A DNA stretch of 31,156 bases from UMGS946 sp048421225 (GTDB lineage Bacteria > Bacillota > Clostridia > Christensenellales > CAG-138), in the NCBI GenBank assembly GCA_048421225.1, contig DBFNRV010000104.1:1-31156 (forward strand), given 5' to 3'. The notes below the pieces were generated by a model that ran no database searches, was not told where the DNA came from, and saw only the letters and a program-made list of their open reading frames with translations. The position numbers and the translations under genes were made by a program. Positions 23,728 through 31,156 of the stretch are shown one piece after another (the stretch's first letter is position 1; every line of letters begins with the position of its first letter).

Positions 23728-24900
23728 TTAGTCCTGGGGCCTTCCAGCCCTATATGCTTCCTGTACGCACGCCTGATGCCTCGGACAGGCCTTACTGTTT
23801 TCATGCACCTTAGAGTTGTACAGATGAATACAGAAATGCCCCCCAAAATTGTTAGAAGGAATAGGGTTTGAGAGATGGGGCATGGTGTGCATGCTGGCGG
23901 CAACTGTTCTGCCTTCATATGTAACCCATATGGGCCTTCTGTTCCATGACCAGCTGTTGTTTGATATCTCAAACATAATTTTAGTGTCGGCAGCCGTTAG
24001 GGGAACACTGTCCGCATGATACCATCCGCCAAAGCGCCGCACTCTGAAGCTAAGGCCCGTTCTTACATCGGTAATGGTGAAATTTTTGCCCTTAGCCATC
24101 CATTCAGCGCCGCCCTTAAACCAGTCGAGAAGCTCGACCGTACCCTTTACCTGATTAAAGACCGCATTATCCTTGCGTATGTTGTTGCTTGAGTCGTATA
24201 CAGCATTAAGGGTTTCCGATCCGACAATACCGTCAATGGATAGCTTTGCAAGTTCTTGAAATTCCAGCACCGCAGTTCTTGTCTTAGCTCCAAATAGGCC
24301 GGTTATATCCACTTTTGACAAAAATCCTCTATTATAGAGCTCTTGCTGCAGCTTACGTATATCCGCGCCTTCCATCCCCATGCGAAGCTGGTTTTCCTCG
24401 GCGGTGGTGCCGCTTGTCAGGCGGAGCTTGTCGTATCTTACATAACCGCAGCTATCGCCTACCAGCGCAAAACACCACTCGCCTATCATAGCTTTAACCC
24501 TAATTCCCTGGCCGCCTGTAAGCTCTTTAATTATATATGAGCTTGAGGAAGGTCCGCCATAAAGCTTAACCCCATCTTCAAGCACATATGCGCCGCGGGT
24601 ACCATTAGTATTAACAAAAAGATAGTCGCCGCGTATGTACCCTACAGAACCATCATATAACACCCTATACCAGCCATTATCATACGCCAGTACTTCCAAA
24701 CGCGTATCCAGGGCAAGCTTAGTGATAATTTCGCATTCCGTATTGGGTTCCACACGTAAGTTTACATCGGATGAAGTAACCTGACCATATTCGCGCTCTA
24801 CGCCGCTCTCCGCATGCGACCGACGGCCTACCGGGGTGAACAGTATGCTTGCGCAAAGCAATGCGATTGAGACAGCTTGCAGAAACCTGGTATACTTCAT
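23728..24900 (-). CDS. Exported SH3 and peptidoglycan-binding protein with YkuD-like C-terminal domain
   Basis: The 390-residue protein has a signal peptide (about 1-30), two bacterial SH3 repeats (about 38-96 and 104-162), a peptidoglycan-binding type 1 helix bundle (about 172-235, RMGMEGADIRKLQQEL in parts) and a C-terminal domain of about 150 residues. That domain ends GGHFCIHLYNSK with H355, C357 and H359, plus H338 and H342 upstream. The spacing resembles the YkuD L,D-transpeptidase motif (HGC-I-R), with the usual Gly and Arg changed to Phe and His. A cross-linking or wall hydrolase role is therefore possible but unproven. ATG 24900 follows AGGAGG, 18 bases after the zinc-ribbon gene, with which it probably shares a transcript. 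Confidence 0.88.
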   Translation of the reverse strand: MKYTRFLQAVSIALLCASILFTPVGRRSHAESGVEREYGQVTSSDVNLRVEPNTECEIITKLALDTRLEVLAYDNGWYRVLYDGSVGYIRGDYLFVNTNGTRGAYVLEDGVKLYGGPSSSSYIIKELTGGQGIRVKAMIGEWCFALVGDSCGYVRYDKLRLTSGTTAEENQLRMGMEGADIRKLQQELYNRGFLSKVDITGLFGAKTRTAVLEFQELAKLSIDGIVGSETLNAVYDSSNNIRKDNAVFNQVKGTVELLDWFKGGAEWMAKGKNFTITDVRTGLSFRVRRFGGWYHADSVPLTAADTKIMFEISNNSWSWNRRPIWVTYEGRTVAASMHTMPHLSNPIPSNNFGGHFCIHLYNSKVHENSKACPRHQACVQEAYRAGRPQD

Positions 24901-24918
24901 TTAATCGCCTCCTGTAGG

Positions 24919-25182
24919 TTATTCTTCCTTCCAGCGTTTCAGCAATGGAAACACATCATTTAACATCTTGCGCGCTGCCCCCTCGCTCATGTTTGGATTT
25001 GACTCCACCATGAACGGAATGCATTGTTCAATCATTTCATCCATCGAACATTCAGACGTAAACGATCCGTCGGAATAGCAATACACACAGTATTCCTGAT
25101 TTTTGCTTCCGTCGGCTTCCGTTCCCAACAGCTCGTCCGTGCTGAGTGGCATAGCGCAGCTTTGACAATACTTCACATCCAT
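24919..25182 (-). CDS. Small zinc-ribbon protein (PF12674-type)
   Basis: This 87-residue cytoplasmic protein starts with a zinc-ribbon: C6 and C9 in YCQSCAMPL, and C32 and C35 in YCVYCYSDG. The phrase CQSCAMPL, an intervening acidic segment and the later MDEMIEQCIPFMVESNP are typical of the putative zinc-ribbon family PF12674, whose function is unknown. Its start follows GGAGG. A good promoter at 25247-25275 lies 65-90 bases upstream, and the wall-binding gene follows at 18 bases, so both are probably in one transcript. Confidence 0.88.
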   Translation of the reverse strand: MDVKYCQSCAMPLSTDELLGTEADGSKNQEYCVYCYSDGSFTSECSMDEMIEQCIPFMVESNPNMSEGAARKMLNDVFPLLKRWKEE

Positions 25183-25246
25183 ATTAAAAGTCCTCCCTCC
25201 ACTTTAGTCAAGTTTTATACTGCCGTTTATACTCCGACATAACTGT

Positions 25247-25275
25247 ATTATATATCAGATCTATGCTTTGGTAAA
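25247..25275 (-). promoter_or_regulatory. Sigma-A promoter of the zinc-ribbon/wall-protein operon
   Basis: On the minus strand TTTACC (25270-25275) and TATAAT (25247-25252) are separated by 17 bases. The transcript would start near 25240 and run into the gene starting at 25182. Confidence 0.7.
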
Positions 25276-25313
25276 GTGCAAATAGATTACAAAATTTGAC
25301 CTTTCTTAAATTG

Positions 25314-28094
25314 CTACAAGGCGGGAGGTGGGTAATTACCCTTAATTATTCCATAGTTATACTCCAACGAGCCTGTATAGTTCCGTATTTCATCCAAGTC
25401 GCCGTTGCCCAACGCGGTCCTAAGCAAGCTAATGCCGCTTTCGAGTGTGGCACGTTCGGTTTCAGGCAGGGACACTACAGTATTAAGGTAAGTTTGGACA
25501 GTAGTTATCAATTCATTTGCCGTAATGACCGCCTGACTAAGGTCGTCGCCGCCTCCATGGTACGGCGGCGTATGCAAGCTGCATAATAAAGCGGGGTCCG
25601 CGTTTGCCGCATACTCCTCAATAGTTGCATCGGTAAACACAGCGTTTGGTATTGCCGCCAGTATATTCTCTTTTGAGAACTGGCTATACATTGATTCGGA
25701 CGATATCAACACAACGCTGCCGGTAGTGGTCCCGTAGGGCTGACAGTAAATGGACGCGGGTTTACGAGAGATTGAGCACAATTCGACAATTACATGCATA
25801 TTACAGGATTCAGTGGGAACATCATCGCTGTGGAACCAATCGGTAACGGGGGTATGTCCCCCAGTATCATGTCTGCATGCTTCTGTAGCTAAAAGTCCCG
25901 ATATTGAACATACAGTACGCTTTTCTAAGCCAAGCTGAACCGGAGAATCATCCATAATGGGCTTATCCGTATATCCCTCATGGATCTGGGACATAAATGC
26001 CTGCCACAGCGGCGCAGCGGAGTTCCCGCCAGTTGAACCGCTTCTTAGTTTGTTTTTATACTGGTCGTGCCCTACCCAAATCGATGCTGAGTAATATGGC
26101 GTCATCCCAGCAAAATACGCGCTCGTATATTCGTCATTGGTGCCGGTCTTGCCGGCCACCGTCATTCCGTCAATCTTTGCTCTTGTACCGGTACCGCTGT
26201 TTACGGCATTTGTAAGCATATCTATCAGCATGTACGCAGTGGAACGTTTGAATACCTGACGCGTTTCCCTGATATCATTTGCATCAATTACTATCTTGCC
26301 GTTTGAGTCGACAACACGGGTAAACGCCATGGGCTCTATGTATTCGCCTCCGTTTGCTATTGCGCCGAATGCTGCCGCCATCTCAATAGGGGTAATGCCC
26401 GATGTACCAAGCGCAAGCCCAGGCCCGTCGGAGTTAATCCTGGACCTGTCTATTCCAAGATTGGCCAGATAATCGGTTGAAGTAGCGGGGGTAACATATT
26501 CAAACAGCGTTCTCGCAGCTACTATGTTCAAGGAGGACACAATGCCCCGCCTTATAGTCACCGGCCCCATCCATTTGGAGCTACCAAGCGCAGGGTAACC
26601 TTTGCCGCCATATCCCTCAATTTCACCTGGGATATTTGCAATGATTGTAGCCGGCGACGCGCCTAAATCGAGCGCAGGGCCGTATACAGCTATAGGCTTT
26701 ATAGAGGAGCCCACAGGATTGTTGCTCATATAGGCGCGATTCCAGGCCTTTTTTACAGTAGGGGCTGTTCTTCCTCCGATTATTGTCCTAAGCTCACCCG
26801 TATGATAGTCGAATACCACTGCGGACGCCTGGGGCTGGATAATTCCCTGGCCCGACGTGTAATCAATGGCCGTTGACGGATCGGCAAGCTCAGGATATTT
26901 ATCCCAGTTTGTTATCGTATCCTGCACAAGGTGCTGCATTTCTGTATCAACCGTCGTGTATATATGGTAGCCGCCAGTTCTGAGCTCGTTTTCAATAGCT
27001 GTGCGGTTCTCCTTTGTATCCAGCATATTACGCTGGCTCAGCATATGCGTGACGACATCGTAAATAGCGTACTCGACAAAGTAAGGCATATCATACATCT
27101 GTTTCTGCTCTGAGTATTGCAGAATTTTTACCTTATCCTTGAGAGCCATATCACGCTGTTCAGAGGTTATGGATCCAGCGTCATACATAGCCCAAATGAC
27201 TGTATTTGTACGCTCCTCAGTGATATCCATCTTATTCTCGCCTTTTTTTTCACCCTCAGTATAGGTTCGCGTATATGTATTTGCACGCGGATTGGTATAA
27301 TAGGGCTTTTGCACAAGGCCGGCTATCATGGCGCATTCCCTGATGGATAGTTCGGATAACTCCTTGCCAAAATAATCCTCTGCAGCCGCCTTTACTCCAT
27401 AGTTTGACTCTCCAAGGTATACATCGTTCATATAGGCCTCTAAAATATGATCCTTGTCAATGGTATCCTCGAGTTCCAGCGCCAAATAGGCCTCTTGAAT
27501 CTTACGCTTGTAGGACTGCTCGTTTGACAAAATCTTATTTTTTATCAACTGCTGGGTTATAGTGCTTCCGCCATGAGTATTCTGATTTAAAAAGGTGTTT
27601 ATAATAGCTGAGGCAAGCCTTTTTATGTCTACTCCGCTATGCTTATAAAACCTTACGTCCTCAATGGCGATAACGGCGTTTTTTAACATATCGGGTATTT
27701 CATCGATGTCAACCCAATCCCTGTATTCCAAACCTGAAAACGTAGTGATCAGGTCGCCGTCTTTATCATAGATAAAGGATGTACGGTCGCTCTTGGTCAG
27801 CTGGGAAACATCCAATTCTGGGGTCGTGTCCACATATGCCTTTGCGACGCCTAGCACTAAACCGAAGCACGCACATCCAATTAGGATAAGCGCCACCATC
27901 AATACCTTTAGCGTGCTGAACAGAACCGCAAGAGGAAAGGGCTTTGTGTCCTTGCGCTGCACAAACAGGTCTTTCAATTTGGTTTTTCCCTTATTGCTAG
28001 CGTCAAAAAAAATATCATTCGTATTTTCTGGTCTAGAAGTTCGCCTTAAACGGGTTTTGCCGTCACGCGAATCATTTGTTTTGTAGGAATCCAT
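25314..28094 (-). CDS. Class A penicillin-binding protein 1A (glycosyltransferase and transpeptidase)
   Basis: This bifunctional wall synthase polymerises lipid II glycan chains and cross-links their peptides. The 926-residue protein has a basic cytoplasmic tail, one membrane helix at about 55-85, a GT51 glycosyltransferase domain (E145 in IEDVRFYKHSGVD, then GGSTITQQLIKN and RKIQEAYLALELE) and a transpeptidase domain with S463-S-I-K466, S521-L-N523 and K649-T-G651. The C-terminal part carries six cysteines (729, 740, 764, 773, 784, 838) in a region that may be disulfide-bonded outside, followed by a helical end. Start 28094 has AAGGGGA upstream. Symbol names differ among Bacillota, so I give none. 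Confidence 0.96.
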   Translation of the reverse strand: MDSYKTNDSRDGKTRLRRTSRPENTNDIFFDASNKGKTKLKDLFVQRKDTKPFPLAVLFSTLKVLMVALILIGCACFGLVLGVAKAYVDTTPELDVSQLTKSDRTSFIYDKDGDLITTFSGLEYRDWVDIDEIPDMLKNAVIAIEDVRFYKHSGVDIKRLASAIINTFLNQNTHGGSTITQQLIKNKILSNEQSYKRKIQEAYLALELEDTIDKDHILEAYMNDVYLGESNYGVKAAAEDYFGKELSELSIRECAMIAGLVQKPYYTNPRANTYTRTYTEGEKKGENKMDITEERTNTVIWAMYDAGSITSEQRDMALKDKVKILQYSEQKQMYDMPYFVEYAIYDVVTHMLSQRNMLDTKENRTAIENELRTGGYHIYTTVDTEMQHLVQDTITNWDKYPELADPSTAIDYTSGQGIIQPQASAVVFDYHTGELRTIIGGRTAPTVKKAWNRAYMSNNPVGSSIKPIAVYGPALDLGASPATIIANIPGEIEGYGGKGYPALGSSKWMGPVTIRRGIVSSLNIVAARTLFEYVTPATSTDYLANLGIDRSRINSDGPGLALGTSGITPIEMAAAFGAIANGGEYIEPMAFTRVVDSNGKIVIDANDIRETRQVFKRSTAYMLIDMLTNAVNSGTGTRAKIDGMTVAGKTGTNDEYTSAYFAGMTPYYSASIWVGHDQYKNKLRSGSTGGNSAAPLWQAFMSQIHEGYTDKPIMDDSPVQLGLEKRTVCSISGLLATEACRHDTGGHTPVTDWFHSDDVPTESCNMHVIVELCSISRKPASIYCQPYGTTTGSVVLISSESMYSQFSKENILAAIPNAVFTDATIEEYAANADPALLCSLHTPPYHGGGDDLSQAVITANELITTVQTYLNTVVSLPETERATLESGISLLRTALGNGDLDEIRNYTGSLEYNYGIIKGNYPPPAL

Positions 28095-28133
28095 GTCATC
28101 ATATCCCCTTCGAGTATAGATTTAGCCAATGAT

Positions 28134-28163
28134 AGTATAGCATAAGGAAGTATAATACAGCAA
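28134..28163 (-). promoter_or_regulatory. Promoter of the class A PBP gene
   Basis: On the minus strand the extended -10 TGCTATACT (28142-28134) is preceded, after 18 bases, by a weak -35 TTGCTG (28163-28158). It would start transcription near 28127, about 33 bases before the gene. Confidence 0.5.
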
Positions 28164-28286
28164 TTAACTTTACATATTGTTCATATCTGCGCTTGTAATA
28201 ATTGCTGCTTGAATATAAATGCTCACGTGCAGTCAAAATAAAAACATAATCCTGTTACTACATTGTATGAAAGGCGGTAAACACAG

Positions 28287-28961
28287 ATGTTTAGACATGA
28301 GAAAAGGCTTCTTCAAAACGTGCGCGTAGACGGCCCAAACGCCAACTATGCGGCTATGCTTCAAGAACAGCTCGGAGGACCGCAAGGGGAACTAAAGGCG
28401 GCCATGCAATACCTGTCCCAAAGTATGAGAATAAAGGATCCCGACATAAAGGACCTGTTTCTTGATATCGCATCCGAAGAGTTGGGGCACATGGAGATGG
28501 TCGCCACAGCGGTCAGCCTGCTTAACGGTCATGATCCCGATGCAATGAACGCTTCCATAGGAAATATTGAGGCTCATGTTCTTTCAGGCCTTACACCCAT
28601 GCTGGCCAACGCTTCAGGATATCTTTGGACAGCCGCTTATGTAAACGAAACCGGCGATTTAGCGGCCGATATACTATCCGATATAGCTTCTGAACAAAGG
28701 GCAAAGGTGGTATATCAGTATCTCTACCGTCAGATAAATGACAATGGCGTTAGGGAGATGATTGATTTTCTCTTAAACAGAGAGGAGGCTCACAACACAA
28801 TGTTTCGGGAGGCGTTCAACCGAATACAGGATACAGGTTCCCAGAACGACTGGGGCGTAACAAATGACTCCAGAATATATTTTGATCTTTCAAGGCCGGG
28901 TAATAATAGTTTTGATCCGGCAAAGAACCAGGCGCCCGCTTTTGATTTTACATCAAAATAA
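28287..28961 (+). CDS. Manganese catalase family protein (CotJC-like)
   Basis: The protein disproportionates hydrogen peroxide through a dimanganese centre in a four-helix bundle. The 224 residues carry all five expected ligands: E35 in GELKAAMQY, E65 and H68 in EELGHME, E136 in ASEQRAK and H169 in EEAHN. The E136-to-H169 interval of 33 residues equals that of the well-studied Lactobacillus enzyme. Its length is between CotJC (about 190) and the longer enzymes. CotJC-type members occur in spore coats, which suits this genome, but no cotJA or cotJB is adjacent. AAAGGCGG precedes ATG 28287, and I see no clear sigma-A promoter; a sporulation promoter is possible but not shown. Confidence 0.93.
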   Translation: MFRHEKRLLQNVRVDGPNANYAAMLQEQLGGPQGELKAAMQYLSQSMRIKDPDIKDLFLDIASEELGHMEMVATAVSLLNGHDPDAMNASIGNIEAHVLSGLTPMLANASGYLWTAAYVNETGDLAADILSDIASEQRAKVVYQYLYRQINDNGVREMIDFLLNREEAHNTMFREAFNRIQDTGSQNDWGVTNDSRIYFDLSRPGNNSFDPAKNQAPAFDFTSK

Positions 28962-29002
28962 GGTTTACAGTAATAAAGCGATGAACCGGTTACATAAAAA
29001 TG

Positions 29003-29046
29003 AGGGTTATAAGATCATACTGTTGACATGATTTTATAACCCTTTT
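29003..29046. terminator. Bidirectional terminator between catalase and nnr genes
   Basis: AGGGTTATAA-g-ATCAT pairs with ATGAT-t-TTATAACCCT, giving a long stem with a single G-T wobble. TTTT follows on the plus strand and TCATTTTTA on the minus strand. It serves both convergent genes. Confidence 0.88.
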
Positions 29047-29074
29047 ATGTATGTAGGACAATTTTTCTTAGTTA

Positions 29075-30583
29075 CTATATAATTACAGTTTTAAGCGCCT
29101 CTACTACATCACCGGGGGTTATTGCCCTCAAACTAATTGCTTCAGCCGCTTTATCGGCCGCTTTTCCCAGCAAAAACGCACCTGCGCAAGCAGCTTCAAA
29201 TGGCTGCAGGCCTTGTGCTATCATGGCAAGTATTATACCTGTTAAAACATCGCCGCTTCCACCTTTGGCAAGCCCTGGATTACCCGTAAGATTATACGCT
29301 ATATCCCCTCTTGCAGAGCAAATAACGCTTGTAGCTCCTTTTAAAAGCAGATTTGTATTCCATCTCTTAGTAAACATAGACGCAAACCCAACGGGATCCT
29401 GCGTTACATCCGAAGTACTGCACCTGCAAAGGCGGGACATCTCGCCAGCGTGCGGTGTAAGGACAATATTTGGATGGAGATGGTCACAGAGGCTAGCTTC
29501 AGCTGATATAGCATTAAGCGCATCGGCATCCAAAACTGAGGGCTTACCCGACTGCAGAACATGGTTGACAACGCTTTTTACACCTTCGTCCCGTCCCATA
29601 CCGGGGCCTACGGCTATGCAGTCCGCCCAGTCGATGAGACTGTCAAGCTTTAACATATCCACGCTGCCCCAGCCGCCTGCCGGCATTGGGTTAACCATAG
29701 CTTCGGGGACTGTAAAAAGAGCGGGGCTTATTTCGCTGGGAACTACGACCTTCAATAAACCCGCTCCGGCCCTGAGCGCTGCTCTTGCCGACATAACGGA
29801 CGCCCCAAAGAAGTCTTCGCTTCCAGCTATAAGAAGCGCGCGGCCGTAATTGCCCTTATGTGAGTTCAGAGTCCGTTTTGGAATAAGCCTAATTATATCA
29901 TCATATTCCAGGCAGTATTCGCAGTTATCAAATTTGTATTCCTTGGAACTCATGCCGATTGACGCGACCTCGACCTTACCTGCATATTCACGCCCTGGAA
30001 ACAGAATAAGACCGCGCTTTAGATGTTGAAAGGTTATGGTAGCGTCAGCTTTAAAGGCAGTCCCAAGGATTTCACCAGTATCGGCATTTATACCCGAAGG
30101 AATGTCAACGGCGATGCGATACGCCTCGGCTTTATTCATAGCTTCTATGGCTTTTGCCGGCAATCCTGTAACATTACGCGAAAGTCCCGTACCAAAGACC
30201 GCGTCTACAATTATATTGTTAGCTGATATTAACTCGGGGAGTTCGTCTTCGCTACTTATGTTTATACAAGGAAGGCCTATATTCCTCACCGCCCTTAGGT
30301 TTATGGCAGCGTCCCCTTTTAATGCCGAATCCCCGCATAGCAGGGCGGCGGATGCGTCTATTCCGTTCATATGAAGTATACGAAGCAATGCCAATCCGTC
30401 GCCTCCATTATTACCTTTCCCACATATAATCAGCACATGGCTTTTTGGATTGATGTGGCAAAGCACATGCCTAAATAATGCATGTGCGGCGTTCTCCATA
30501 AGAACGGATCCAGGAATTCCGGTTTCGTTTATAATATGCGCATCAAGATTGCGCATGGCCTGTGCAGTCAAAACCCTTTTCAT
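29075..30583 (-). CDS. nnr: Bifunctional NAD(P)H-hydrate epimerase / ADP-dependent NAD(P)H-hydrate dehydratase
   Basis: This repair enzyme corrects hydrated NADH and NADPH: the N-terminal domain interconverts the epimers, and the C-terminal domain dehydrates the S form with ADP. The 502-residue fusion shows GKGNNGGDG at 55-63 in the YjeF_N domain and KGNYGRALLIAGS, LTPHAGEMSRL and the catalytic-Asp motif GGSGDVLTG in the ribokinase-like domain. ATG 30583 has no strong ribosome-binding site; it lies 20 bases after the acpS stop, so it probably depends on acpS translation. The acpS-nnr pairing is widespread in Bacillota. Confidence 0.96.
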   Translation of the reverse strand: MKRVLTAQAMRNLDAHIINETGIPGSVLMENAAHALFRHVLCHINPKSHVLIICGKGNNGGDGLALLRILHMNGIDASAALLCGDSALKGDAAINLRAVRNIGLPCINISSEDELPELISANNIIVDAVFGTGLSRNVTGLPAKAIEAMNKAEAYRIAVDIPSGINADTGEILGTAFKADATITFQHLKRGLILFPGREYAGKVEVASIGMSSKEYKFDNCEYCLEYDDIIRLIPKRTLNSHKGNYGRALLIAGSEDFFGASVMSARAALRAGAGLLKVVVPSEISPALFTVPEAMVNPMPAGGWGSVDMLKLDSLIDWADCIAVGPGMGRDEGVKSVVNHVLQSGKPSVLDADALNAISAEASLCDHLHPNIVLTPHAGEMSRLCRCSTSDVTQDPVGFASMFTKRWNTNLLLKGATSVICSARGDIAYNLTGNPGLAKGGSGDVLTGIILAMIAQGLQPFEAACAGAFLLGKAADKAAEAISLRAITPGDVVEALKTVII

Positions 30584-30603
30584 AATTTAAAACAGCTTAG
30601 CCG

Positions 30604-30972
30604 TCAACCTACCAGTATGGCCTGTGCTATTGCTAACTCCTTTATATGAGAGATACTAATGTGTATTTCGCTGCCGCCAAGCGCCTTCATTCGCGTTGTA
30701 GCTGTATCATGGAGGGTTACGTTCGGCTTTCCAGTTTCGTCGTGAATGATTTCGATATCCCTCCAATCTATACTGTCAAAACCTGACGAAAGAGCCTTAA
30801 ACGATGCCTCTTTTGCCGCGAACATGCCGGCGATGGTTTGGGGATCATTATTTTTAACGCTGAAATACGACCGTTCCACATCTGTAAACAGACGTTCCAT
30901 AAATGCTGGACGGGAAGAAGCGCTTGCTATTCTGCCCACTTCTATTATGTCAATTCCTGTGCCAATTACCAT
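30604..30972 (-). CDS. acpS: Holo-[acyl-carrier-protein] synthase
   Basis: AcpS transfers 4'-phosphopantetheine from coenzyme A to a serine of acyl carrier protein, activating it for fatty acid synthesis. The 122-residue protein has the two magnesium-binding motifs: D8 in GTGIDIIEVGR and E55 in FAAKEASFKAL. I start at ATG 30972, which has GGAGATGAAC placed at the right distance; an in-frame ATG at 30984 lies on that ribosome-binding site and would give MEMN extra. The product is a trimeric cytoplasmic enzyme. It heads an operon with nnr. Upstream, two minus-strand -10-like TATAAT elements (31031-31036 and 31128-31133) may serve as promoters, but their -35 regions are weak. Confidence 0.95.
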   Translation of the reverse strand: MVIGTGIDIIEVGRIASASSRPAFMERLFTDVERSYFSVKNNDPQTIAGMFAAKEASFKALSSGFDSIDWRDIEIIHDETGKPNVTLHDTATTRMKALGGSEIHISISHIKELAIAQAILVG

Positions 30973-31030
30973 GTTCATCTCCATGCGGTTATTTATTAAT
31001 ATTTATCAGCATTGCCTTTAAACACCCGAC

Positions 31031-31036
31031 ATTATA
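31031..31036 (-). promoter_or_regulatory. Possible -10 element upstream of acpS
   Basis: On the minus strand TATAAT stands at 31036-31031 in the context ATGTATAATG. No good -35 hexamer is found at 16-18 bases. A second candidate with an extended -10 (TGGTATAAT) is at 31136-31128. Neither can be preferred. Confidence 0.3.
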
Positions 31037-31156
31037 CATATTGGGAACAAAACAGTGCGGATAAAACAATGTATATGTAAAGCTCCAGCTTTAACCCAAA
31101 CGCTAGAAACATACAAAACAATTAACAATTATACCATACTTTTTCATAAATGAAAA

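Noticed and set aside
31141..31156. Palindrome TTTTCAT-AA-ATGAAAA at the window end
   Set aside because: Very AT-rich and cut by the window edge, so its role cannot be judged.

Overview
The window reads as chromosomal core DNA from a spore-forming member of the Bacillota, most likely class Clostridia. The reasons are a complete gerA-type spore germination operon, a CotJC-like manganese catalase, a leucine T-box in front of leuS, a Bacillus-style pyrG leader whose transcript would begin GGGC, strong AGGAGG ribosome-binding sites, consensus sigma-A promoters and frequent ATA isoleucine codons. Genus and species cannot be read from the sequence. There are no rRNA or tRNA genes, no CRISPR array, no transposase and no phage genes.

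Layout. 1-415: two near-identical tandem copies of a small XRE-type repressor gene, the first cut by the window edge. 558-3742 (minus): tig-clpP-clpX, the trigger factor and ClpXP protease operon, with a promoter at about 3794-3822. 3930-4802 (minus): a DegV fatty-acid-binding protein. 4892-5029 (plus): a 45-residue membrane protein with its own promoter and terminator. 5100-7511 (minus): leuS behind a T-box leader and a consensus promoter. 7830-9340: an accessory-looking stretch with an ORF remnant, an anchored protein of unknown function and a GC-rich block of inverted repeats. 9343-11187: a serine beta-lactamase-fold protein with all three catalytic motifs changed. 11219-18520 (plus): pyrG with a CTP-responsive-type leader, then lpdA, tadA, ysxC, a double zinc-ribbon protein, a metallophosphoesterase and an ABC-F ATPase. 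18577-19071: a DUF6530-like protein. 19150-23217 (minus): gerAA-gerAB-gerAC plus a 52-codon two-helix membrane gene. 23728-25182 (minus): a zinc-ribbon protein and an exported SH3/peptidoglycan-binding protein with a YkuD-like end. 25314-28094 (minus): a class A penicillin-binding protein. 28287-28961 (plus): manganese catalase. 29075-30972 (minus): acpS and the bifunctional NAD(P)HX repair enzyme.

Most genes are housekeeping: protein folding and degradation, tRNA charging and editing, CTP synthesis, ribosome assembly, wall synthesis, lipid carrier activation and cofactor repair. The germination operon, wall-binding protein and catalase fit a spore-forming life cycle. No large new system is evident. 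The best leads are small and local: the extra small gene in the germination operon, the orphan 45-residue membrane protein, the active-site-less beta-lactamase relative with four membrane helices, the pyrG leader, and the GC-rich inverted-repeat block.
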